Shown here piece after piece: positions 1-5,831 of a stretch of DNA of 6,160 nucleotides. The DNA comes from Thermomicrobiales bacterium. Lineage in GTDB: Bacteria > Chloroflexota > Chloroflexia > Thermomicrobiales > UBA6265. Where the stretch lies: NCBI GenBank assembly GCA_020847015.1, contig JADLCW010000329.1, positions 1-6,160 of the forward strand. Direction: 5' to 3'. The notes under the pieces were generated by a model. It saw only the letters and a list, made by a program, of their open reading frames with translations, was not told where the DNA came from and did no database searches. Numbering within the stretch: the stretch's first letter is position 1; every line of letters starts with the position of its first letter. Position numbers and translations under genes: made by a program.

Positions 1-641
1 GCGAACAGGTGGTTGTTGCCGAACGCGCGCCGCGCATCGGTCGCCACCCGGATCGCCCTCTCCACCGTCGACTCCGCCAGCGCCCGCCGGTAGGCGAACA
101 ACTTGGGAATGCCCGGCCGCGCATCGCGCGCATACAGCGCGTTGCCGACCGACCCCAACCCCGCCGCATTGAACCCCTGATGCAGCAGCAACCCGGCATA
201 GGTGAACGCCACGAACGCCGGCGCGCCCGCCGGTTCGGCCCGGATCACGTAGGCCAACTCCCCCCACCCCGCCGCGGCGGCCACGTTGTGGGCCAGCAGC
301 ACGTGCCCGTCGACGCTCCCCGCCGGCTCCACCGCCGCCACCGTGCACTCGAAGCGCCCCGCCGCCTGCTGCAACTCGGCCGCCGCGTTCAGCACGAACA
401 GCGTCGCGAAGGGAACCGCCGCCCCCTCCGCCATGCCCCGCAATTCCTCCACCAGCCACGGCGCGGCGCGCTCGGTGGCCGCCAGATACGGTCCGATCGC
501 CTCGCCCGCCGCGGCCGGATCGAGCCCGCCCAGCTCCGCCCGCGCCGACGCCGCCGCGCAGCGAATCTGCTCCCCCGCCGCTCGCCCCACATCGTGACCG
601 ATCTCGCGCGGCGAACCGCCGGTTTCGATAAGTGGAATCAC
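1..641 (-). CDS. C45-type acyltransferase / linear amide C-N hydrolase (Ntn-hydrolase), C-terminus cut off by window
   Basis: The frame opens at GTG 641 and stays open for 213 codons to the left edge, so the C-terminal part (roughly 130 residues for a family of about 340-360) is missing. The N-terminus (I-E-T-G-G-S-P-R-E-I-G-H-D-V-G-R, residues 5-20) fits the usual opening of acyl-CoA:6-aminopenicillanate acyltransferase-like proteins. Further family landmarks are LNAAAEL at 84-90, the probable nucleophile in FECTVAAV (Cys99), DGHVLLAHN at 111-119, AFTYAGLL at 145-152, GFNAAGLGSVGNAL at 156-169, GIPKLFAYRRALAE at 177-190 and NNHLF at 209-213. Members are Ntn-hydrolases that self-cleave before Cys and hydrolyse or transfer amides (isopenicillin N acyltransferase, carcinine hydrolase). 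The start is chosen because GGAG lies 8 nt upstream and the gene begins 4 nt after the permease stop, implying translational coupling. No signal peptide is visible, so it is probably cytoplasmic. The substrate is unknown. Some expected active-site residues seem to be replaced, so activity is uncertain. Confidence 0.82.
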   Translation of the reverse strand, partial: MIPLIETGGSPREIGHDVGRAAGEQIRCAAASARAELGGLDPAAAGEAIGPYLAATERAAPWLVEELRGMAEGAAVPFATLFVLNAAAELQQAAGRFECTVAAVEPAGSVDGHVLLAHNVAAAAGWGELAYVIRAEPAGAPAFVAFTYAGLLLHQGFNAAGLGSVGNALYARDARPGIPKLFAYRRALAESTVERAIRVATDARRAFGNNHLF

Positions 642-645
642 GCCG

Positions 646-1569
646 TCAACTCCGGTGCGGATCGAGCGCATCGCGCAACCCATCGCCGACGAAATTGATC
701 GCCAGCACCGCCACCGTCAGCGTCAACCCCGGCGCGATCGCCAGTTGCGGCTGCACGGTGTAATAGGGCCGCGCCGCATTGAGCATGTTGCCCCAGGTGG
801 GGACATCCGGCGGCACGCCAAACCCGAGGAAACTCAGCGCCGCCTCGGAGAGCATCGCGTAGGCCATGTTCAGCGTCGTGCTGACCACGATGGCGGCGAT
901 CACGTTCGGCAGCAGATGGCGCAAAATGATCCGCCCGTCCGGCACGCCGACCGCCCGCGCCGCCTCCGCGAAATCGCGCTGCTTGAGCGAGAGAAATTCG
1001 CCGCGGATGATCCGCGCCAGCCACATCCAACTGAACAACCCCAGAAACAAAATCACCCCGCCCACCGAACTGCCCCGCATGGAGAACAAAATCAGCAGCA
1101 GGAAAATGGCCGGGAAGGCCAGCATCACATCCACGAAGCGCATCAGCGCGGCGTCGATCCAGCCGCCGTAGTACCCGGCCGCCGCCCCCACCCCGATGCC
1201 CACCCCCGCCGACAGCAGCGCCGCGGCGATGCCGACCATCAGCGACACCCGCCCGCCATACAGCAACCGGGTCAGCTCGTCGCGCCCCAGATCGTCGGTG
1301 CCCAGCACATGCTCGGCCGAAGGCAGCGCGGTGATGTTGAACAGATCGATCTCGTTCTCGCCATACGGCGCCAGCACCGGCGCGAACAACGCCGCCAGAC
1401 ACAACGCCAGCAGCACCACCAACCCCAGCAGCGCCAACCGGGCGCGGCGCAACCGCTCCAGCGCCAGCCGCCACGGCCCGCGCGGTTTGCGCGCCGTCAG
1501 ATCGGGAGCCAACCCGGCCAGCGCCGCGCGATCCGCCGGCGGCGCGCCGGAGGCGGTCGACACCGTCAT
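646..1569 (-). CDS. ABC transporter permease, DppC/OppC family
   Basis: A complete 307-residue inner-membrane permease, the usual size for the DppC/OppC (nickel/peptide) family. After a polar N-terminal tail there is a first membrane helix at about 44-66. Then comes the family signature HVLGTDDLGRDELTRLLYGG (87-106), followed by helices at about 108-132, 142-164, 168-186, 222-243 and 278-296. The cytoplasmic EAA loop that docks the ATPase is DFAEAARAVGVPDGRIILRH (199-218), followed by LLPNVI. The C-terminus GDGLRDALDP (295-304) is typical. The ATG overlaps the stop of the DppB-like gene by 4 bp (ATGA, 1566-1569). With only a weak purine stretch upstream, translation is probably coupled. Together the two permeases form the channel for a peptide, or another small amide compound, delivered by the binding protein encoded upstream. 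The family call is firm; the substrate cannot be read from the sequence. Confidence 0.95.
   Translation of the reverse strand: MTVSTASGAPPADRAALAGLAPDLTARKPRGPWRLALERLRRARLALLGLVVLLALCLAALFAPVLAPYGENEIDLFNITALPSAEHVLGTDDLGRDELTRLLYGGRVSLMVGIAAALLSAGVGIGVGAAAGYYGGWIDAALMRFVDVMLAFPAIFLLLILFSMRGSSVGGVILFLGLFSWMWLARIIRGEFLSLKQRDFAEAARAVGVPDGRIILRHLLPNVIAAIVVSTTLNMAYAMLSEAALSFLGFGVPPDVPTWGNMLNAARPYYTVQPQLAIAPGLTLTVAVLAINFVGDGLRDALDPHRS
650..653 (-). promoter_or_regulatory. Ribosome binding site for the C45-type gene
   Basis: GGAG on the minus strand lies 8 nt before GTG 641, inside the last codons of the upstream permease. It decides the GTG start for this gene, which has no ATG near the N-terminal family motif. 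Confidence 0.6.
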
Positions 1570-2519
1570 CGCAGCGAAATCCGCGGGTCCAGCACCCCAT
1601 ACACCAGATCGGCGATCAGATTGCCGGCCACGATCAGCGCCGCGCCCAACATCAACGTGCCCATCAGCACCGGATAATCGCGCACCGTCAGCGAGTCATA
1701 AAACAACCGCCCCATCCCCGGCCACGAAAACACCGTCTCGGTGAGCACCGCCCCGGTCAGATAGAGCGGCGCGTCGATGGCCACCACGGTGACGAAGGGG
1801 ATCAGCGCGTTGCGCAGCACATGCCCGCGCACCACCCGTTGCTCGGCCAACCCCTTGGCCCGCGCCGTGCGCACGTAATCCTGCCCGAACTGCTCCAGCG
1901 TCGAGGAGCGCACATAGCGGCTCCAGCCGGCGATGCTGCCGATGGCGATGGTGAAGGCCGGCAACGCCAGATGGCGCAGCAGATCGCCCAACCCGCCGCC
2001 CCCGGCGGCGCTGTACATCCCCGCCGACGGCAGCCAGCCCAGATGCACCGCGAACAGCAACTGCAACATCAACCCGAACCAGAACACCGGCATCGCCAAC
2101 CCGAAGTAGCTGAAAAACGAGGTCACATTGTCGAACACCCCGTACGGGTTGCGCGCGGCCAGGATGCCGAACCCCAGCGACGCCGCCAGCGAGATGGTCA
2201 ACCCCGCCGCCATCAGCACCACGGTGTTGGGAAACACATCGCCGATCACCTGCGAAACGGGGCGATATTGCGCGTACGACATCCCCAAATCGCCCCGCAG
2301 CAAATTGCCGATCCACACCAGCAACTGCTCGGGCACGGGGCGATCCAGCCCCATGTTGTGGCGAATCTGCTCCAGTTGGGCGGTGGTCATCCGGGCGTTG
2401 CGGGCGAACAGCGCATCCGGCCCGCCGGGAGCCAGTTGCATGAACGCGAACGACAACACCGACACCCCCAGCAACAGGGGGATCGCGCCGAGCAGACGGC
2501 GGATGGTGAAACGCAGCAC
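1566..2519 (-). CDS. ABC transporter permease, DppB/OppB family
   Basis: A complete 317-residue membrane permease, normal for the DppB/OppB family. The N-terminus has the expected first helix at about 8-30, with RRLLGAIPLLLGVSVLSF then QLAPGGP. The periplasmic segment carries the classic GLDRPVPEQLLVWIGNLLRG pattern (57-76). Further helices lie at about 97-120, 134-160, 183-199, 238-262 and 283-308. The EAA loop that contacts the ATPase is DYVRTARAKGLAEQRVVRGH (214-233), followed by VLRNALIP. The protein ends in DLVYGVLDPRISLR. The frame is open far upstream, but GTG 2519 is the correct start: GGAG sits 6 nt before it, it gives the family N-terminus, and anything longer would overlap the binding-protein gene. 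The gene lies 65 bp after the binding-protein stop and overlaps the DppC-like gene by 4 bp. Confidence 0.94.
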   Translation of the reverse strand: MLRFTIRRLLGAIPLLLGVSVLSFAFMQLAPGGPDALFARNARMTTAQLEQIRHNMGLDRPVPEQLLVWIGNLLRGDLGMSYAQYRPVSQVIGDVFPNTVVLMAAGLTISLAASLGFGILAARNPYGVFDNVTSFFSYFGLAMPVFWFGLMLQLLFAVHLGWLPSAGMYSAAGGGGLGDLLRHLALPAFTIAIGSIAGWSRYVRSSTLEQFGQDYVRTARAKGLAEQRVVRGHVLRNALIPFVTVVAIDAPLYLTGAVLTETVFSWPGMGRLFYDSLTVRDYPVLMGTLMLGAALIVAGNLIADLVYGVLDPRISLR

Positions 2520-2525
2520 GGCCGA

Positions 2526-2529
2526 CTCC
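2526..2529 (-). promoter_or_regulatory. Ribosome binding site fixing the DppB-like GTG start
   Basis: GGAG on the minus strand is 6 nt upstream of GTG 2519. It distinguishes this start from longer in-frame readings that run back into the binding-protein gene. Confidence 0.6.
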
Positions 2530-2538
2530 GGGCGATGC

Positions 2539-2552
2539 GGCGGAGAGCCGCC
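2539..2552 (-). other. Small hairpin between binding-protein and permease genes
   Basis: In the 65 bp gap, GGCGG and CCGCC (5 bp) pair around a CTCT loop. A mismatch and one further G-C pair could extend the stem. No T-run follows, so it is not a classical terminator. Hairpins in this position often lower expression of the permeases relative to the binding protein, but in DNA this GC-rich such a short stem may be chance. Confidence 0.3.
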
Positions 2553-2584
2553 CCACGCCAGGCGGCGTAGGGCGGCGGCGCACG

Positions 2585-4411
2585 CTAGGTCAGATACCAC
2601 TCGCCGGCGTTCCACAACAGATAGTTGAAGGCGCTCGGCCAGAACCCGCCGATATTCTTGGCCACCCCGGGGAAGGCCACCTCCCAGTCGATGAAAATGA
2701 CCGGGACTTCCTCGTGCAGCAACTCCTGAATCTGGAAGTAGATCTGCTTGCGCGCCTCCTGATCGGTGGTGGCGTCGCCGGCGGTGGTCAGCTTGTCGAT
2801 CTCCTCCTGGAAATTGTAGTGGTGGAAATAGGCCGGCAGATTGCCGCCGCTGCCGGTCGGGGTGCTGGGAATCTGCGAGGAATTCCAGTAGTAGGCGTCG
2901 GTCGGATCGTTGCCGTTGAACCAGCCGAACAACGCTCCGGTCATCTGCGGGGTGAACTGGTACCCCTCCGGTCCCCAGATGGTGCTGATGTCCTGATTCT
3001 TGACCGTGGTCTTCACCCCCAGACTGTTCCAGCTCTGGGCGACCACCTGCGCGATGCGCTCGTTGTCGGTGTTGCCGCTGACGAACCACAGTTCGATCTC
3101 GAACGGTTTGACCTCGCCGTCGCCCACCTGCGGGTCATCGGTGGGAATCTTGCCCTGCAACACCCCGCCGTCGCCGGGGGTCAACCCCGCTTCGGCCAGC
3201 AACTGCTTCGCCTGCTCCAGATCGTACGGCCGCGGCTGGATGTCCGGATCGAAGGCCCAACTGCCGGGAGCCTGATCGGCGACGCTGGGCAGCGCCCGCC
3301 CCTTCAGCAGCTTCTCGATGATGTCCTTGCTGGGCGTGGCGAAATCCAGCGCCTGCCGCACCTTGGTCATGCGGATGAAATCGACATTCTTGAGATCGAT
3401 ATGGTTCCAGCCCAAGGTGGCGTGCTGCAGCACGTCGATGGTGTCGAACCCCAACGCCTCATCGACCCGGGTCGGCGGGATGCCGGCTCCGCTGCCGCAG
3501 GCCTGCACCTCGCCGGTGCGCAACTGCACCATCAGCGTGTTGTCGTCCGGCACGATGCGGTAGATGATCCGGTCGAGGTGCGCCGGTTCGCCCCAGTAGC
3601 CGTCGAACTTGTCGAGGGTGATCTGCTCCTTGGCCCGCCACTCGCCGAAGGTGAACGGTCCGGTGCCGATCGGCGCCCGGCCGAACTCCTGCTTGAAGAC
3701 ATCGACCCCCTTGGCGATGGCGCTGGACGGGCAAATCCGGGTGTCGGCGACATAGGAGAGGAAGGGCGCGTAGACCTCCGTGGTGCGCATCGTCACCGTG
3801 GAGCCATCGACGGTGATGTCGTCGATCTTGTCCCAGCCGTTCTGGTTGAAGGCCCCGAAATCGGGGTTCATGATGATCTTCCAGCTATTGACCACGTCCT
3901 CGCCGGTGAACGCGTCGCCGTTGTGGAAGCTCACCCCCTCGCGCAGGGTGAAGGTGTAGGTCAACCCGTCGTCGGAGATGGAATACGCCGTCGCCAGCCG
4001 CGGCGCCAGCTTCTGCTCGCTGTCGTAGGTGAACAACCCGTCCATCATGCCCCAGATGACATCGGAGGCGGCGACCAGTTGGGTGATGTACGGATGCAGC
4101 GTGTCCGGTTCGGAGTTGGAGCCGACCGTCACCGTGCCGCCCGTCTGCGCTTCGCCGGCCGGTTTGGTCGGCCCGGTCACCGGGATCGGCTGCTTGTCCT
4201 GCCGCGCCGGAGCGGCGGCCGCCACATCGCCGGCGGCGTGCAGCATGACGCCGATCACCGGCGCGGCGAACCCGAGCGCCACGGCGCGGCGCAGCAACCC
4301 GCGCCGGCTGAGCCGCCCGTCGATGCGGGCCTGCACCAGTTCGTCCAGCGTGCGCGGCTCCGGCGCAGCTCCGGCGGCAAACCGGTCGGGACGGGAGATG
4401 GGGTCGATCAT
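2585..4411 (-). CDS. Peptide-type ABC transporter substrate-binding protein (family 5), Tat-exported
   Basis: A complete 608-residue extracytoplasmic solute-binding protein of the DppA/OppA class. The N-terminus has a 34-residue polar lead, then a twin-arginine motif SRRGLLR (35-41), a hydrophobic stretch (about 43-58) and an Ala-rich region (60-69), so Tat export is likely. There is no Cys near the end of the signal, so it does not look like a lipoprotein. Family landmarks are GGTVTVGSNSEPDTLHPYIT (91-110), DGLTYTFTLREGVSFHNGDA (148-167) followed by FTGEDVVNSW, PIGTGPFTFGEW (247-258), VRQALDFAT (351-359), the AKQLLAEAGL helix (401-410) and a C-terminal IDWEVAFPGV (574-583). ATG 4411 is chosen because AGGAGG precedes it by 6 nt. 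The frame is open 86 codons further upstream, but that stretch overlaps the MoxR gene and its first residues are Arg/Cys-rich and unlike any family. The protein delivers solute to the two permeases downstream. The length is slightly above the usual 500-600 residues. Confidence 0.94.
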   Translation of the reverse strand: MIDPISRPDRFAAGAAPEPRTLDELVQARIDGRLSRRGLLRRAVALGFAAPVIGVMLHAAGDVAAAAPARQDKQPIPVTGPTKPAGEAQTGGTVTVGSNSEPDTLHPYITQLVAASDVIWGMMDGLFTYDSEQKLAPRLATAYSISDDGLTYTFTLREGVSFHNGDAFTGEDVVNSWKIIMNPDFGAFNQNGWDKIDDITVDGSTVTMRTTEVYAPFLSYVADTRICPSSAIAKGVDVFKQEFGRAPIGTGPFTFGEWRAKEQITLDKFDGYWGEPAHLDRIIYRIVPDDNTLMVQLRTGEVQACGSGAGIPPTRVDEALGFDTIDVLQHATLGWNHIDLKNVDFIRMTKVRQALDFATPSKDIIEKLLKGRALPSVADQAPGSWAFDPDIQPRPYDLEQAKQLLAEAGLTPGDGGVLQGKIPTDDPQVGDGEVKPFEIELWFVSGNTDNERIAQVVAQSWNSLGVKTTVKNQDISTIWGPEGYQFTPQMTGALFGWFNGNDPTDAYYWNSSQIPSTPTGSGGNLPAYFHHYNFQEEIDKLTTAGDATTDQEARKQIYFQIQELLHEEVPVIFIDWEVAFPGVAKNIGGFWPSAFNYLLWNAGEWYLT

Positions 4412-4417
4412 CGGCGG

Positions 4418-4423
4418 CCTCCT
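4418..4423 (-). promoter_or_regulatory. Strong ribosome binding site for the substrate-binding protein
   Basis: A perfect AGGAGG on the minus strand with a 6-nt spacer before ATG 4411. It is the strongest Shine-Dalgarno sequence in the window, in keeping with the high expression expected of a binding protein, and it overrides longer in-frame starts. Confidence 0.8.
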
Positions 4424-4455
4424 GCCATGCAACGCCGGCGCTGCGGCGAGATTCG

Positions 4456-4475
4456 CCCCGGCGCCGTCGCCGGGG
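4456..4475 (-). other. Perfect 8-bp GC hairpin in the MoxR/binding-protein intergenic region
   Basis: In the 115 bp gap, CCCCGGCG and CGCCGGGG pair perfectly around a 4-nt loop (ACGG on the minus strand). The transcript has no U-tract after the stem, so a standard intrinsic terminator is not supported. It could end or stabilise the moxR message, or form a leader structure ahead of the binding-protein gene. The 7-mer ATCTCGC occurs on each side (4446-4452 and 4478-4484). I see no clear -35/-10 pair in this gap, though a promoter for the transport group would be expected here. Confidence 0.45.
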
Positions 4476-4526
4476 ACGCGAGATGCGGCGGCGTATCGTC
4501 GCACAGCGCGCGCCGCCTCGCTCGCC

Positions 4527-5525
4527 TCAGATCGTCTCCGGCGTCTCCTCCAGCAGCGCGCCCAGCACATCGTCCGGCGTCCGTCCGGCGGCTTCGGCCT
4601 CGAAGTTGAGCAGCAACCGATGGCGCAGCGCCGGCAGCGCCGTGGCCCGCACATCGGCGAAGGCCACATTCAGCCGACCGTCGAGCAGCGCCCGAATCTT
4701 GGCCCCCAGCACGATGGCCTGCGCGCCGCGCGGACTGACGCCATAGCGCACGTGGCGGCGCGCCGTCTCGGCGGCGGCCGCGCCGGTCGGGTGGGTGGCC
4801 AGCGTCAACCGCACCACGTAGTCGGTGACGGCGGCGGCGATGGGCGTCTCGCGGGCCAGCGCGCCCATGGCCAGCAACGTTGCCCCATCCGCCGCCGGTC
4901 GCAGCGTCTGGTCGCCGTTGGTCGTCGTGCGGCGCACGATCTCGGTCAGTTCGGCCGACGAAGGATAGGGGGCCAGCAGTTTGAAAAAGAACCGGTCCAA
5001 CTGCGCCTCCGGCAGCGGATAGGTGCCCTCCATCTCCAACGGGTTCTGGGTGGCCAGCACGAAAAAGGGCGGCTCCAGCACGTGCATCGTGTTGGCCACG
5101 GTGACCGTGCGCTCCTGCATCGCCTCCAGCAGCGCCGATTGCGTTTTCGGCGTGGCCCGGTTGATCTCGTCGGCCAGAATGAGATTGGCGAACACCGGTC
5201 CCGGCTGGAACACGAATTGCCGCCGCCCCTCGCGGTCCTCGGCCAAAATGTTGGTGCCGGTGATGTCGGCCGGCATCAGATCGGGGGTGAACTGAATGCG
5301 GGCGAAGCCCAGCTCCAGCGCGTCGGCGAAGGTGCGCACCAGCAGCGTCTTGCCCAGCCCCGGCGCGCCTTCCAGCAGCACGTGCCCGCCGGCCACGAGA
5401 CCGATCAGCACGTCGCGGATGACATCGGGTTGCCCGACGATGACCCGGCGCACTTCGTCCTCGATGCGGGCGGCCACGGCGCGAAACTGAACGACCGTCA
5501 TCGACGGCGAGGCGGCGGCGACCAT
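4527..5525 (-). CDS. MoxR-family AAA+ ATPase
   Basis: A complete 332-residue MoxR-type AAA+ ATPase of ordinary family length. Walker A is GAPGLGKT (54-61) and Walker B is LILADEINRA (116-125), followed by TPKTQSALLEAMQER. Sensor 1 lies in ATQNP (159-163), the PLPEAQLDRF segment with the arginine-finger region is at 171-180, and the sensor 2 region is GVSPRGAQA (263-271). No key residue is missing. MoxR proteins act as ATP-driven chaperones that mature or assemble partner proteins, often VWA or DUF58 proteins encoded next to them. No such partner is seen here. ATG 5525 has GAGGAG 5 nt upstream; a second Met at residue 10 is a weaker alternative start. The gene follows the small anchored protein by 27 bp and is probably the last gene of its operon, as a 115 bp gap with a hairpin follows. 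Confidence 0.95.
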   Translation of the reverse strand: MVAAASPSMTVVQFRAVAARIEDEVRRVIVGQPDVIRDVLIGLVAGGHVLLEGAPGLGKTLLVRTFADALELGFARIQFTPDLMPADITGTNILAEDREGRRQFVFQPGPVFANLILADEINRATPKTQSALLEAMQERTVTVANTMHVLEPPFFVLATQNPLEMEGTYPLPEAQLDRFFFKLLAPYPSSAELTEIVRRTTTNGDQTLRPAADGATLLAMGALARETPIAAAVTDYVVRLTLATHPTGAAAAETARRHVRYGVSPRGAQAIVLGAKIRALLDGRLNVAFADVRATALPALRHRLLLNFEAEAAGRTPDDVLGALLEETPETI

Positions 5526-5530
5526 GCGGA

Positions 5531-5536
5531 CTCCTC
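5531..5536 (-). promoter_or_regulatory. Ribosome binding site for the MoxR ATPase
   Basis: GAGGAG on the minus strand lies 5 nt before ATG 5525 and supports that start over the internal Met at residue 10. Confidence 0.7.
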
Positions 5537-5552
5537 GGCCGGCCCGGGGGAT

Positions 5553-5831
5553 TCAGCGGCGCAAACCGAAGATCAGGGCCAGCGTCGTAATGACCATACA
5601 GACGATACCACCGATCGCCATCGCCGCGATCAGCAAAATCTCCAGCTTGGCGCGGTGGGCGCGCACCCACTCGCCCAACCCCAGCGCGGCCACCGCCGCG
5701 CGCGGATCGGTCGCCGCCGGGGTTTTCTGCGGGGCATCCGCCGGATCAGTCGTCGCCGGGTTTGTCTGCGGGGCATCCGGCGCCCCCGGCTCCGGCGCGA
5801 CCGGCCGCTCGTTCGGCGCGGGTCCGCTCAC
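5553..5831 (-). CDS. Small Pro/Ala-rich protein with one C-terminal membrane anchor, function unknown
   Basis: A 92-residue protein I do not recognise. Residues 1-46 are rich in Pro, Ala, Asp and Thr and look disordered. They contain two 13-residue tandem copies, DAPQTNPATTDPA (19-31) and DAPQKTPAATDPR (32-44). A short amphipathic stretch (AVAALGLGEWVRAHRAK, 46-62) leads into a hydrophobic segment (about 64-89) that should cross the membrane and ends in GLRR, so it looks like a tail-anchored or single-pass protein. Translation starts at GTG 5831, which overlaps the upstream stop as GTGA. The gene lies 27 bp before the MoxR gene, so the three genes are probably co-transcribed. That the coding frame is real is supported by the overlap, the spacing and the clear membrane segment. 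A role linked to MoxR or to the membrane protein upstream is inference. Confidence 0.75.
   Translation of the reverse strand: MSGPAPNERPVAPEPGAPDAPQTNPATTDPADAPQKTPAATDPRAAVAALGLGEWVRAHRAKLEILLIAAMAIGGIVCMVITTLALIFGLRR
5704..5781 (-). repeat. Two-copy 39-bp tandem repeat inside the small anchored protein gene
   Basis: Positions 5704-5742 and 5743-5781 are adjacent 39-bp units matching at 34 of 39 positions by direct comparison. The length is a multiple of three, so the frame is kept and a 13-residue Pro/Ala/Thr/Asp motif is duplicated in the disordered part of the protein. Confidence 0.85.

Noticed and set aside
9..698. Long plus-strand open frame over the left end
   Set aside because: The product is extremely Arg/His/Pro-rich with no family pattern, and it is antisense to the well-supported C45-type gene. 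It is a GC-driven shadow.
2520..3089. A 190-codon N-terminal extension of the DppB-like permease
   Set aside because: It lies within the binding-protein gene in another frame, and the family N-terminus begins exactly at GTG 2519 with a Shine-Dalgarno.
4456..4475. Hairpin as an intrinsic terminator for moxR
   Set aside because: There is no T-rich stretch after the stem in either direction, so only a generic hairpin is reported.
4412..4526. Sigma-70-like promoter for the transport group
   Set aside because: No convincing -35 and -10 pair with proper spacing was found. A promoter is expected here but cannot be placed.
2714..4609. 631-codon plus-strand open frame antisense to the binding-protein gene
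   Set aside because: It has no recognisable domain and a biased composition, and it mirrors a clear family 5 binding protein. Long antisense frames are expected in DNA this GC-rich.
4412..4669. An 86-codon N-terminal extension of the binding protein
   Set aside because: It overlaps the MoxR gene, its residues are Arg/Cys-rich, and a perfect AGGAGG lies just before ATG 4411.
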